A stretch of 64,000 bases of DNA from assembly GCA_964036275.1 (NCBI GenBank), contig OZ038436.1:4062936-4126935 (forward strand). The letters are read 5' to 3'. The notes under the pieces are model-generated. The model searched no databases and had not been told where the DNA came from. It worked only from the letters and a program-made list of their open reading frames with translations. Shown one piece after another: positions 1 to 10,997 of the stretch. This stretch comes from Litoditis marina (lineage: Eukaryota; Nematoda; Chromadorea; Rhabditida; Rhabditidae). Both the position numbers and the translations under genes were made by a program. Positions within the stretch are counted from its first letter, which is position 1. Each line of letters starts with the position of its first letter.

Positions 1-166
1 TGGTATACTATGGTGTTTTGCACTCAGTTTGCATGTATTGGTGTTGATCACGCAGAATGGGAAAGTGTATTATTCATTTAAAAAACGAAACATCAGGCCG
101 TTCCTTAAGTGTTCCGTGAGACTATGTTGGTATGTTTTCAGATGCAACCGTAAATGTTGTCCTTAA

Positions 167-281
167 AATAGGACGATTATGTGAACCAATCCCGTGTCAA
201 CGGTCCTTTAAACTGCAATTGGAAAATGTATCGTATTTTAAAGGACTGAAGCGTTGCGATTGGACCACATAATCGTCCTTT
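167..281. mobile_element. TTAA-flanked palindromic MITE, copy 1
   Basis: The near-perfect palindrome GGACGATTATGTG...CACATAATCGTCC is about 115 bp, with TTAA at 163-166 and 282-285. The same sequence recurs five more times in the window. The layout resembles the PALTTAA palindromes known from C. elegans. TTAA duplication suggests piggyBac-type mobilisation. Confidence 0.8.
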
Positions 282-1292
282 TTAACATGCGTTGCGTATC
301 GATTGTTCTGTAGCTGAACGAGATGTAACTCAATCAATACTGTAGTTTCCGACAAAAAGTATTGAATCCAGGTTACATCTGAGGTGGTATACATGAATAT
401 CCCAGATTTTTTGTATTTAAACCTTATTCAACCCTCATCATAGCTCATGTTATTCCCTGCTCTCTTATCGTGTCAGGATAGAGAGCAGCGAAGCAGTGCG
501 CAAAGCAAGATGCCCAGGGTAGGTTGAAGATGCTGGGATGATCTAGCATACGTACAACTCTCAAACATGTGGCATTTACGCAAATAGAACTAGTTAATTT
601 CAACATAATTGCTTAGTTAGGAATTGGTTCAGTTCATGTTCTCTGCTCAGTGTTTTTACAGCAAAATGCAGCGAGAAAGTTATTATAGTCACGTTTATAA
701 TTACATAGAAACATAGAACTGCGTTAATAACCGTGTTCAAGTTGTTGCAGTACTACAGTAGAAGGCAGCAAGAAAACCAACTCAGTTCATCACTTCGCAA
801 AGTCTCTGCTCTCTCGAAACAGAATTTTGAATTATTCCGACTCTGTACTTTGTTTTCACTTTTTGTTCGTTTACATGTATTATGTATATGTTTATTACTA
901 ACTCGAGAAACCGACAAAAAGCTGTGAAACTCAAGTGTTTTGGTATCCCGGATTGAAGATTGCCCGTGTGTTTCAGTGACTCTACTTGGATGATTCAATT
1001 TAGAATCATTTGTTATACGCAATTTAGTTCCACAAGAGGATAATGAAACCCGAAAATCAGTGTAATTGAAGTTCTTTTTCAGATTCTAATGATTCTAATT
1101 TTCATTAATTTTCCGGAAACCATTCATGTACATATCTCGAATCTCTTCGTTTTTCTTTTCAATCCGAATCTTGCATTTGCTACAGAATTGGCTCTGTGTT
1201 CTGCTCAAAAGTGGTGTGTAACAACCCGAAATTTATTGCCACGTTGCCAAACTCTTAGTGGAAATGAACTATATCACGTGTCTTGCAGGCAA

Positions 1293-4200
1293 ATGTTCCT
1301 TCGCAACTACACGCTTTCCGAGAACGTGGAACGTGTGTTTCACGTGTTTCTCGGCTGTGAAATGGTCGTGCATCTGATGTCGTTTGTGTTTTCTGTGGCT
1401 TTTATCGGAACCTTCTCGCGAATTCGATCAATACACATCAATCTCATTGTGGTCTCGATCTCCTTTGTTTTATCGTTTTTCTGTGCTTCGCTGATTCGTT
1501 TTTGTGTCTGTGTTGGTTTTTTGTCCGGCTTGACCAGAGAACACCCAACCATGGACCTCGCCTTCCAACTCAGGGAGATGGCCATGTTCGCAGGTAATGA
1601 ATGATCTCAGACAATTGTTCCTATTTCGTAGCGGCCGCGACGAGAGAGTGTGCAGGTCAAAAAGACGCAGATGTCTACGGCCTCATTGACTTCCGTAGTC
1701 CCTCGCTTTTGTAGCTGGCAAATTCCGGAGAATTGGTGCAGATCGTTTCGACTTTCATAGAGAAAATGATCAGAGTTGTAGTTTGATCCACCAAATAGCA
1801 CTCAAACGCAGCTGGATCAAACTACAAAACAGAACAAAATCACAGTACTCGAGGTTATGGGAAACTGAATTGATGATTTGAGCTTCGAGCGTCACCTTTG
1901 CATTATGAATGCTGGAAATTTAATAAAAGTTATACCTTTCCAGGTGGTCTGCACATGTTGCTACTCGCATTGGAAAGACTGATCGCCACAAAACGAGCTC
2001 GATTTTATGTATTCGAGACCCATTTCACAGAAATTGTTTCGGCTGTAATTTTCATGGTACCAATGTTTCAGACCAGTGTCATATTCTATAACGATTATCA
2101 AACTTTGGTTCTGCGCACTATTGAATACGTAAAAAAGTTAACTTCATACGCCGTCAGAGACAGCTCAAGCCACTCTTGTACCTCGACGAGAGAGTGTGCA
2201 GGTCAGAGAGACATTGACTGTCTTTTAGCCTGTATGAAGCTTCATTGATCTGTGTGCTCTCTCGCTTTCAAAGCATGATCATCTCGTAAATATTTTTCTG
2301 AGAGGGCCGTGTGCATGATTCGCATAATTCTCAACCTGCGTCTCTTCGAACATGCACTATTTTCTAGCTGCTAAATCTATCGAAGATATTTGTATTTCAA
2401 ACTGGTATATAGTTCGTTTCATTCCCACTGATACCCGTTGGCATGACGCCAAGATTTTCGGATGACCATTTCTTAGAAAAAACATGTATTCCTGAAACTT
2501 TTTTTCTTACATATTTTTATGAGAGTGGACAAACAGAAACTTGAAACTGCAGTTTTTCTGAAAAATTTCAAAGTGGTTGGTTTTTGTCGATTGGCCAGTT
2601 GCAAAAGTGAGAGAGTGTGCAGGTCAATGAGGCCGCAGACATCCGGGTCTCTCTGACCTGCACACTCTCTCGCTCAGCCAATAAAAAAAGTGGCTGGCCA
2701 ATTGGCTGGGAATTTTCTGAGTAGCCAGAAATGTTCATTGGCATGCTGCCAAGTCTTAGTAGGAATGACAGGAACTACAGACAGGCACAAAATGACATAT
2801 GTTGATTGAGATTCCTACACCTGCGTGCTGAGAGAACTTTTGTGGCTCGAAAATTGGTTCACGTTAATGTTTTCAGTGGGTTCTCTCCTACATTTTAATG
2901 TTTCAACTCGGTTCATCCGCGGCGATCAGCTTTTGTGTGGCAATAATATTCGTGGGCACTGTTGTGTTCTCTATTTCGGTTAGTTTCGCGTGAAACATTG
3001 AGTCGTTTCAAATAACAAAAAATATCGAATCTCTACAGCTAGCTTGAGCTTAGAAATTTATACTGATGCCTGTTTACAAAAATATGCACAAAGAAACAAA
3101 CACAAATTATACAAACTCATTGAACAGAAAACGTTGGAAAGTTTCAAAGGTTAGTTTTTACTCGAGATAGAATCGTAGAACATAAGCAAAAAGCAGTTAT
3201 TTTGAGCATTAAATTACTATTCTTACACAGTATGTTGGGTCCAATATAATAATACAACCGTTGTTCTTTATCAAATACTCATGTGACATTCGAACAATTT
3301 AGTCAGACGCAAACCATTTAGTTAGCTCGTAGAACATAGAGTACATCGTTCTTTTTATTGTGCGCTGTTGATTTTAGAGAAAGGAAAGTACTCATTCTCG
3401 AAATCAAAAACAGTTTGCAGAAAGAGTCTCGGTCCGAAATATTTGAAAGTACAGTGTGAATATGGAAACATGACAAAAGTTCTAGAACAAGGTGTCAATC
3501 ACAATGTGATAATACGAACTTTTTTCTGTTCTCAAATCAAGAGGAATGACACCTTTACCCTTTTCAACTGGCCCAGTCATCGTATTCACCACCTCATTCT
3601 ATCAAGTCAGTCTTGTTGGATTGGCGCGATACGACGTGAGTTGTACACGTGAATGACACGTGACCACGTGAATAATTGATGTAAGGCTCACGTGAATTGT
3701 ACACAAAACGTGTTTAGATGATGGTTTACGTGGATCGCTTCAACATGAAATTGTGGCGAATGACGAGAGGCACACTTGGTATCAATCACACCTACCAGGT
3801 ACAGCAGAGAAATACGAAAACAAATGCACTCTTTTGTTTCAATCTACTTTGAAGTTCACACTTTGTTTTGAAACATAAAACTTCATGTTTTTCCATTTTC
3901 AAGTTTTCGTCCGGTTAAGGCTGTACTCGAACATGCCGATCATCTCACCAACCTGCGTTTCTTGCACACTATTTCGTGACTCTTACATCTCGCCAGGCTA
4001 AGAGTGTCGCGAAATAGTGTGCAGAGCGAGAGACGTAGGATGGGATTGATGTTTTGGAATCTTCTTTGTCCATTACTGCTTGTATCGAGATTAAACCCCC
4101 CTTTGGGTCTCTCATAACGTAACTTTGTAAATTTGTTGAGACCTCTAAAAGGTAGATTCGTGGCGTTTGCGAAAACTTATTATTTTTTAATCAGGAATTT

Positions 4201-6134
4201 GTTAGGACATTAGAATTTTACCTACAGTTCTAAACTAGAATAAGAGACAGCTTCATTCTGAGTATATTTACAATCGTTATTCAAATGCCGATTCAACATC
4301 GCAGTTCGGGGGCCATCATACATAACTACTCCGAAACATTGACGCGATTTAGCATGGGCGATTTTTGAAATCGACAATTTGGAACCAAACAACTTGGGGT
4401 AATCAGGGCAATAGTTTTCCGAGAATCGTTCGTCATTCAAGGTTTTAGTGTGTAGAAGTTAGGGTTTCCATGAATGATTTCTCAAAACAGAACAGTCATT
4501 TTTCTCGCAAATGTATTTTCGACTGATCCCCAAATACACCGTGTTTAGCATTGATTGAAAAATTGGCGATCTTGAATTCCATAAAATTTTGACATTTATT
4601 ATTGATAGAATTAATTCCAGCTCCGCGAAAACGTGCGCAGTTCCCTTCTCTTGTGCAAATGTTTCACCTTCTTCTCCATCCAGGCTTTTGTTGCCGTTCT
4701 CTCCTTTCTAGGCTATTTATATTTCGCGTGAGTTTCTGTAGAAATATTTCTATTTACCTATTTCCTCAACAAAATATAATTATTTTCTCAAACAGAATAA
4801 CTTGCATAACGTCAGAATTAACTATGCTGAATTAGCAAAAGCAAACGCTTCGCAAAACTGTGAAAAAGGAGAGAGGTTTGCGAGAAAAACTCGTGTAATT
4901 GTACAAAAACGACAGCGAAAAGAAAAGTAAAGAAGAGAGAAGCGAAAAAAAGAGAGAGAATATACACCACACTTTGAAATTTCCAGGTTCATTTTTGTGT
5001 CGCCAATTTGTGAGAAATTGTGCGGATTCATCTTTGATATTTCAATCGGCGCGGCTCCTATCACAATAACAGTTACATACACTGTGTTTCTACCCAAAAT
5101 GCGGGAGAAAATCATGGCTTTGTTCGACTCTGGTTGGTATTTTTCCTTCTGTAGCTCTGTAATTTTTCAATCATCGCATAACTCATAGTTGAAATCAAAA
5201 AAGGACGATTATGTGGTCCAATCCCAACGCTTCGGTCCTTTGAAATGTAATACATTTTTCAATTTCGGTTTAAAGGACCGTTGACACAGGATTGATCCAC
5301 ATGACAGTCCTGATTTATTAGTTTTCAAGGTACTAGGTTATCATTCATTTGTAAAGTGAGCGTTGAAAATGCCCGAAAAACATCTTTGCGTTCACAAAAA
5401 TGTCCTTTTTGACTAAAGAAAAAGTGTAATAATTTCATATGTCCAATAGTATTTATTCCAGTATTCGGTCGCTCAAACAATTCTCGTATGGAAATTATTG
5501 ATTTGGAAGGACGAAACATGTCTGTTCAGGTGATCTTTCTATTCTGCGTTTGACCGGGTAACTTATACTTAGCAAAAAAAGAAGAAGAGTCCTGACTTTA
5601 TAGACTGTGAGAAACATTCGACTAGTCGAACTCATCTAGGTAGAAAGAGAGAAAGGAAACGTTGTGTTGGAAACAGTTAGTGCTCATTTTTCCGAAGAAA
5701 CCCTCGATTGAACAATCTTTGGTTATCTGCCAGCAGATGAGAGAGAGTGTGTAGATCAGCGAGACGCAGATGCGTATCAAGGATGCCTCGTAGATGAGAA
5801 CAACCAAATTAGCAACCGTTTACATCTGTGTACGTATGCTAGAAGATCCCGGCACCTTCATCCTATCCTGCGTCTCTCGCTCTGTCTCACTATCTCTTGT
5901 CTCTTACCTCCCGGCGGGATGTAAGAGTAGAGAAATAGCGTATGATTGAGGAGACGCAGGTTGGGATGAAGGTGCCGAGATCTTCTAGCATACGTACTCT
6001 GAACAATACGTACTTATACGTACTCTAAACATTGTTGAAATTGATTTGTGTTTTGAAACGAATGTTCTTAAAAATTTCAGTCGAAAGATGAAACATCCAC
6101 GTACTTCAATCAGCTCAAGTCTGCCTGGAAATGA
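1293..6134 (+). CDS. Serpentine 7TM chemoreceptor, Sra/Srab/Sre type (middle exons uncertain)
   Basis: This is probably a nematode-specific G-protein-coupled chemoreceptor of the plasma membrane of sensory neurons. Exons I can join in phase: 1293-1593 (ATG just after a TTGCAG acceptor; two hydrophobic segments), 1944-2056 (carries ALERLIATKRARFYV, the post-TM3 motif of these receptors), 2877-2978 (a membrane segment). After an unclear middle come 4621-4727 (LRENVRSSLLLCK and a membrane segment), 4987-5132 (last membrane segment), 5462-5529 and 6081-6134 (C-terminus ETSTYFNQLKSAW, then stop), which chain through phases 2, 1 and 0. The middle (about 3044-3150 and 3368-3490; reads KGKYSFSK) does not join in phase with its neighbours. 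Either I have missed a splice site or the gene is damaged. Nearly every intron holds a MITE. The family name is from memory of conserved motifs, not a search. Confidence 0.72.
1620..1775. mobile_element. Palindromic MITE (GAGAGAGTGTGCAGGTCA family)
   Basis: cgagagagtgtgcaggtcaa...gacgcagatgtct and the partly complementary right half ccctcgcttttgtagctggc form a diverged palindrome in chemoreceptor intron 1. Related copies are at 2175-2275, 5735-5800, 25390-25510, 27780-27935 and 48195-48355. Confidence 0.6.
2406..2778. mobile_element. TA-type MITE carrying an inner palindrome, in chemoreceptor intron
   Basis: The outer ends are tatagttcgtttcattccc and a diverged ttagtaggaatgacagg; ggcatgacgcca / ggcatgctgcca lie inside. 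The middle (about 2560-2720) is a palindrome built on GAGAGAGTGTGCAGGTCA and its complement, with ttggccag repeats at both edges. Confidence 0.72.
3935..4060. mobile_element. Palindromic MITE relative, in chemoreceptor intron
   Basis: Diverged arms ccaacctgcgtttcttgc and gcgagagacgtaggatggga flank tctcgccaggctaagagtgtcgcgaaatagtg. Confidence 0.6.
5201..5311. mobile_element. TTAA-type palindromic MITE, copy 2
   Basis: The palindrome starts AAGGACGATTATGTGG and ends in a diverged atgacagtcct. It lies in a late intron of the chemoreceptor gene. Confidence 0.72.
5597..5628 (-). promoter_or_regulatory. piRNA-type upstream motif candidate
   Basis: On the minus strand, GTCGAATGTTTCTCACAG is followed by TCTATAAAG. 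This is the best match on this strand to the repeated GTTTC-core motif. It lies in a chemoreceptor intron. Confidence 0.5.
5830..5996. mobile_element. Palindromic MITE with GTACGTATGCTAGAAGATCC ends
   Basis: The inverted ends gtacgtatgctagaagatcc / ggatcttctagcatacgtac are almost perfect. The inner block cctgcgtctc / gagacgcagg and a central ccggcgggatgtaagag complete the palindrome. It lies in the last chemoreceptor intron. Confidence 0.8.
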
Positions 6135-7332
6135 AGAAGAGAAGACAGTAATTGTTTGATTATTTTTCGGAAAAACGAATATTTAGGTAAAATAAATGAT
6201 TATTGGCAATGAATAATATATACACGCTCACTTGTATAGGTCCTAGATTCTTTTACTTTTATAATAGCATCGACGAACGAATAGTAGTGAGTTAATCAAT
6301 CGAGGAGTATTTAATAAGGATATGGAACATTGAAGTGGTGTTATAGGGAACTTTCAACTAGCCCATCCTTCTGCTGATAGCTGTGTTTATGTTGAATCTT
6401 TACCTCTATAAAGCACTGGAAATATAAAACGCGATTATACGGGCTTTAGCGACTGAGAGCAATCCAGTGTATACTCATACTATTACCAAAATATGGCGGT
6501 GCGGTAGATTTTGGCACAATATTTCATTGTCTATGGCACAAGTCAGATTTGGAACGATGTGTTATTGGGATACAACAACCGAAAAATAGTTTCCAATTTT
6601 GGTCGAGTTTGTTTAGTACAGAAAAATTGTAGATTGCTACGTAACACGCAGTATAAATTTTCTTTGTTGCGTTTTTTGCGCTCACAAAACAATGGTCAAT
6701 ATTGCTCATACAATATTGAATTTACCAATCAAAGTTCAGCTTCTCTACTTTTTCAAAATCTGTTATAGCTCGGAAGTATTTCCCAACTTTTCGATCAACT
6801 CGATCACTTTTCCCTGCCTTTTACTCGTTTCTTCGCCATTCTGAAACGAACATTTTTACCCGGTTCACATAATTAGGAGATTCAGGTTTGAAACAGCCAC
6901 TGCCATCATTTTTATCATTCATCCGATTGTAAAACTATCACGCAATTGTTTATAGTCAAAGTTATGGCGTTCCTGAAATTTCTATGAGCAAATGATGATA
7001 TTGAACCAAAAGTTCAAATGTAGATCAATGTTCAATGAAGTACTGTTTGTATGGAAAATTTTGTTCGCTCATGTGTGATTGCTACAAGGGAATCTTTAAA
7101 AGTCAAGAAATAATGAAATAATGGAATCGAAAAGGCACAGCTCTGCCTCTCTTATAGAATGTCTGCCACATTGGGTCACACAAATAGGACGTTCGAATAT
7201 CCAAATACTTATTAAAAACACAAATAGTTAGTAGTAATATGAAAGTAATTAGTCAAATAGTTACCAACAGTTCAAATAATAAAATTGTAAGTGCCACGAA
7301 ACAAATGTGTTATCGACGTTGCGTACACTTAA
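6135..7332. other. Intergenic, nothing recognised
   Basis: AT-rich spacer after the chemoreceptor stop. I see no coding exon, RNA gene or repeat in it. Confidence 0.4.
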
Positions 7333-7446
7333 AGAAGGACGATTATGTGGACCAATCCCGTGTCAACGGTCCTTTAAACTGCAATTGAAAAATGTATTGC
7401 AGTTTAAAGGACTGATGAGTTGGGATTGGACCACATAATCGTTATT
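7333..7446. mobile_element. TTAA-type palindromic MITE, copy 3
   Basis: The left end TTAA/AGAAGGACGATTATG is intact. The right end is diverged (cgttattctat). It lies in the intergenic region after the chemoreceptor gene. Confidence 0.75.
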
Positions 7447-8050
7447 CTATAAACAAACACGCAGAAGTTGAAGACACAAATGGAATAGGCCATGCATGCA
7501 TATATTGTTTATTTGTTTGTGGATTTATCTGGACGTTCATTTGTTTAATATTTGTTAGTCTGTTCAATTTTTAGTGATTTTTGTGTTTGTTTGTTTGTTT
7601 ATGTGTTGGTTCGTTTGATTGATTATTTGTTTAGTAACATTATATCTGGTAATTGTTTTTTAATTGATTTAATTACTTAATTGTTTGGTCGTTTGTTTAC
7701 TTGTTTGTTTGTTCAATATTTGTTTACTTTTCTCAATTCCTTGCGAAAATATTTGCCCGGTGACGATTCGAATAACATCACCGACGACAATATTCCCGCC
7801 AGGAATGAAGATATTGGGAAGGAATGATTTCAATTGCTTAAACAAAATAGATTTAATTACGGACAAAGAAAGAGGGTGGAAGAGAGATAGAGATAGAGAG
7901 ATAGAGAGAAAGATAGAGAAAAAGAGAAAAGAGCGAGAGAATGCACTCAAATAAATTGCAGTTTGCTCGGCAACTGTAGACGATATTTCAATCATTGTAG
8001 GCATCTATCAATCGTCAATTTGACATTTTTCGTTCAATGGACCGAATACT
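7447..8050. other. Intergenic with TTTGTTTG-rich and GA-rich stretches
   Basis: Simple-sequence TTTG repeats (about 7490-7730) and a GA-rich stretch (7870-7945) occur here. The short open frames on both strands do not resemble any family. Confidence 0.45.
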
Positions 8051-8065
8051 GTAAGCGAGAACAAC

Positions 8066-8095
8066 CTTTAGCGAGTGTATGAAACATTCAGCCAA
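8066..8095 (-). promoter_or_regulatory. piRNA-type upstream motif candidate
   Basis: Minus strand GGCTGAATGTTTCATACACT, followed by CGCTAAAGG; the TATA-like part is weak. Confidence 0.4.
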
Positions 8096-8159
8096 TCTTA
8101 TATGGCGCTAGTCGTCATCACTTTCATACGATCTGTGAGAATACTCAAACAAGAGAGTG

Positions 8160-8355
8160 TTATAGTCGTCGCTCAAAGAAAGACGACGGTGTACTGTATA
8201 TCTCAGTTTGTGCTGTATACGAACACACATATTTGCTCTGTTCACAGCGCATATATGGGCAAAGTTGGTATGTTGGTTAGGGTCCGCGTCTTCCAAACTT
8301 CTAGGCCAGGTTCGATTCACACATGAGGCAGATATTATATAAATTTGGCACCCAC
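8160..8355 (+). mobile_element. tRNA-derived SINE
   Basis: It has the same plan as the element at 20978: gctcaaagaaag, tactgtatatctcag, then ttggttagggtccgcg (A-box-like), GGTTCGATTCAC (B box), atgaggcagatattatat and aatttggcacccac. Confidence 0.62.
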
Positions 8356-8698
8356 TATAAACTGAGAACTAGGTGAATTCTATAAAGTGAGTGTCTATTG
8401 TAGAGATGGGTTTCACATAACCCAAACTTTGATTGAAAGAAGAAAAGAAAAATAGAATTGACCCGTTATTTGGAATTCATGTTTTTCCTTACCACCGAGC
8501 AAACTGAATAAAAAAAATCGAAAAGAGACATGCGGGCAGCGTGTATTAAATTTTCAAAGTAGGCTGTGTGAACTTTTTTTTCTTTTTTCTGTCAAATATC
8601 ATGTTTCATTTTATTTTTTCAAGTTCAAATATAACTATCGGAGGCACGTTTATTTTCCATACGTTTGATTTGTTTACCCTTTTTCCTTTCACATTACA

Positions 8699-9200
8699 GA
8701 CGTAACAGACCTCATTATGATTCATAAAATCATAACTGGTCAGTGTGGATTAAGTGCAACAGACTTTTTCACGTTCAAACCTTCACGTACTAGAGGTTCT
8801 AGCGCGAAATTCAGTTTCCCAACTCCAAAAACTAGCCAACGAGCAAAGTTTTTCACAGTACGGGCTGGATCCAAGTACTTAAAATTGAGCAAGAAATACA
8901 AAATACCGATGTCGTTATCTGCTGCAAAAAAGCGCTTTTAAGTGAATGCATTTGAATAAGACTTCTACTGTTTCATTTGTTCATCCTGCAAGTCTGGCCC
9001 AATCATTGTATCCCATTGCGATTCGTTTATTTGTATTGTCATATGGTCCAATTTTTCATTTAATTGTGTTACCCAAATGATATTTGTCGATTTCCGACCC
9101 TTTTCCGCTTTTGAATCTTTTTGTGTCCTTCTGTCATATTGTTATTTCTCCTCTTGTATATCACATGCTTGCATGTAAATAAATCAATCAATCAATCAAA
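8699..9200 (+). mobile_element. CR1-like LINE, 5'-truncated 3' end
   Basis: The frame DLIMIHKIITGQ...DFFTFKPSRTRG...FFTVRAG is the C-terminus of a CR1-like LINE protein, with a stop at 8939-8941. About 240 bp of AT-rich 3' UTR follows, ending in aaataaatcaatcaatcaatc, the (TCAA)n tail expected of this clade. The start of the fragment is not sharply visible. It is a dead 5'-truncated insertion. Confidence 0.72.
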
Positions 9201-9310
9201 CAGTGACATAACTCACATAACTTACATATTTATTCACGCCGCTTCAGTATACGAATACATTTGATAATATTCATTGACTTTCCAATATTGCTATGTATTT
9301 CAGCCAACTC

Positions 9311-9342
9311 ATATATTTAAGAGGTGCGAAACATTTAGCTGA
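9311..9342 (-). promoter_or_regulatory. piRNA-type upstream motif candidate
   Basis: Minus strand AGCTAAATGTTTCGCACC followed by TCTTAAATATATG. Confidence 0.48.
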
Positions 9343-9429
9343 TGAACACATGTCAACACCACTTTCGGTCATGACGGAAATTTTATCGATGTAAATATTC
9401 AGTGATTCTCATGGTAGAGTTGATCTCTC

Positions 9430-9565
9430 ATATAGTTGTCGCACAAAAAAAGGCGGAACGATACTGTATATCTCACTTTGTGCTGTGTAAGAACAAATAT
9501 CAAATTTGTGAGACTGGTTCGAGTCTCACAAGAGGCGGATATTTTATAAGTTGGGCACACACGTT
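9430..9565 (+). mobile_element. tRNA-derived SINE, shortened copy
   Basis: The 5' block (actgtatatctcactttgtg) and the 3' block (GGTTCGAGTCTCACAAGAGG, then cggatattttataagttgg) are present, but the A-box region between them is deleted. Confidence 0.58.
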
Positions 9566-9649
9566 ACTTATTTCTCATTAAATGCAGAACACTTCTCACT
9601 AAGAGTGTTCCTGGATTTTCGAAAAGTCAAAGTGTACTGTAGGAGTCTC

Positions 9650-10125
9650 AGTAGGAATGGTGTGGACCATGTGTTATTCATTCCTTCAAGTGTTTTATTC
9701 AAAGTTTTCCTAGTTTCAGATCTATCAAGTATAAGTTGTTTCATTCCCACTGAGACTTGATTTTCCACAATTTTCGGATGACTACTTCTTAGAGCACAAA
9801 TGACTAATTTAAAAAAATCTCTTCAAGTGTTGTAATAAAGGTGAAGAATCCCTGACTAAAATATAGGTTTTTGAAAAACCCCATCATGTTAAAAACAGCC
9901 TCACATTTCATTGGCACGCTGACAAATTCTCAGTGGGAATGCCCTCAGACAGTTCCCAGCCAATTGGCCAGCCACTTCTTGCTGGCTAAACGAGAGAGTG
10001 TGCAGGTCAGAGAGACGCAGACTGTCTTAGCCTGTCTGCGCGTCATTGACCTGCATTCGCTCTCGTTTTTGAATCTGGCCAATCGCAGAAAATTGGCGCT
10101 AACCGTTCTGAGCCGAAAACTATAG
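9650..10125. mobile_element. TA-type MITE pair with gagagagtgtgcaggtca palindrome
   Basis: Ends gtctcagtaggaatgg (9645) and ttcattcccactgagac (9740) bound a small unit. A second unit runs from 9735 to ctcagtgggaatg (9933). The region 9960-10110 is the family palindrome cgagagagtgtgcaggtcag ... tgacctgca with tggccag edges. Confidence 0.6.
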
Positions 10126-10428
10126 TGTGATTGCGCGCTGCAAAACAGTGTTTTCATTACAGATGTTCCATGATTTTTGAATACCACTATTTTTTTCAAC
10201 GAACAAGTCTTCCTTAATTCTTTTTTCTAGCATTTTTTCTCTCTCTCTTTCTCTCCCCTCTTTTGGTTTCCTTCAAGCTGCCTATTTTTCTCTCTATGCT
10301 TTCTCTCTTTCTATTTCCTTGTCTCTCTGTCTATATGCAGTTCTCTCTTTTCCTTTTTTACCCCCTCTCTCTCTCTCTCTCTCACTCCCTTATTTGCAGA
10401 TGAGAGAAGAGTGTTTACTCCGCCCTAA

Positions 10429-10591
10429 CTGCATGAATTCAATCGATTCGTCCGAGCGAGTTTTGTGTCTGATCGGCCGTCCAACAAAAAGACAAAAAGA
10501 GGTCGACCTCGCCTGAAACATTCAACCGCGTTTGTCTCTGCCTCGTCCCCCTACGCATACAGTAACCCGAGACAAGTATTCATCACCAGGT
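10429..10591 (+). CDS. Possible exon with AT-hook-like motif
   Basis: This stretch is GC-richer than its surroundings. It is open in one frame and reads SDRPSNKKTKRGRPRLKH (RGRPR is the core of an AT hook, a DNA minor-groove binder), then STAFVSASSPYAYSNPRQVF, ending at a good donor (ccag/gtaac, 10591). A TTTGCAG acceptor lies at 10399, but its frame meets a stop at 10426-10428, so the 5' border is unexplained. It could be an exon of an unrecognised gene or chance. Confidence 0.28.
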
Positions 10592-10683
10592 AACAAGAGT
10601 TGAACGTTTCACATTACAAACAAAACTGTTATAAAAGAAAAAAGGACACTAAGAATGTTTTAGGACAATAGTAGTGAGATGCT

Positions 10684-10997
10684 GGCGGCGTAGCAATCCC
10701 CACACAAATTCATGAGATCACCTCATGAGCTATTACCGTGAGCTTTTCATGAGATTCTCTACTGTTAAGTCAATTGCACAATCACGTGAAACATGTTGAA
10801 CATAGCATTACTTAGAAACGTGCACCCACAAAGTGCACAATTTCATGTTAGAATGCTAACTTCACGTGACTATTCAATTGTCTTCTAGTATCGTGAATGC
10901 TATGCTACGACATTGAGAGTTCACGAGTAGCTCATGAGATATCTCATGAGAAACTCATATGAACTTCACATGAGGTTGGACGATTTGCTATGCCGCC
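10684..10997. mobile_element. MITE with GGCGGCGTAGCAA ends and CTCATGAG words
   Basis: The inverted ends GGCGGCGTAGCAA and TTGCTATGCCGCC are 314 bp apart. The interior repeats tcatgagat / atctcatga and cacgtga several times on both arms. No coding frame is present. No clear target duplication is visible. Confidence 0.7.

Noticed and set aside
7669..8004. Overlapping open frames on both strands with IPGGNIVVGDVIRIV
   Set aside because: No family match that I recognise, flanked by simple repeats, and no splice or start support.
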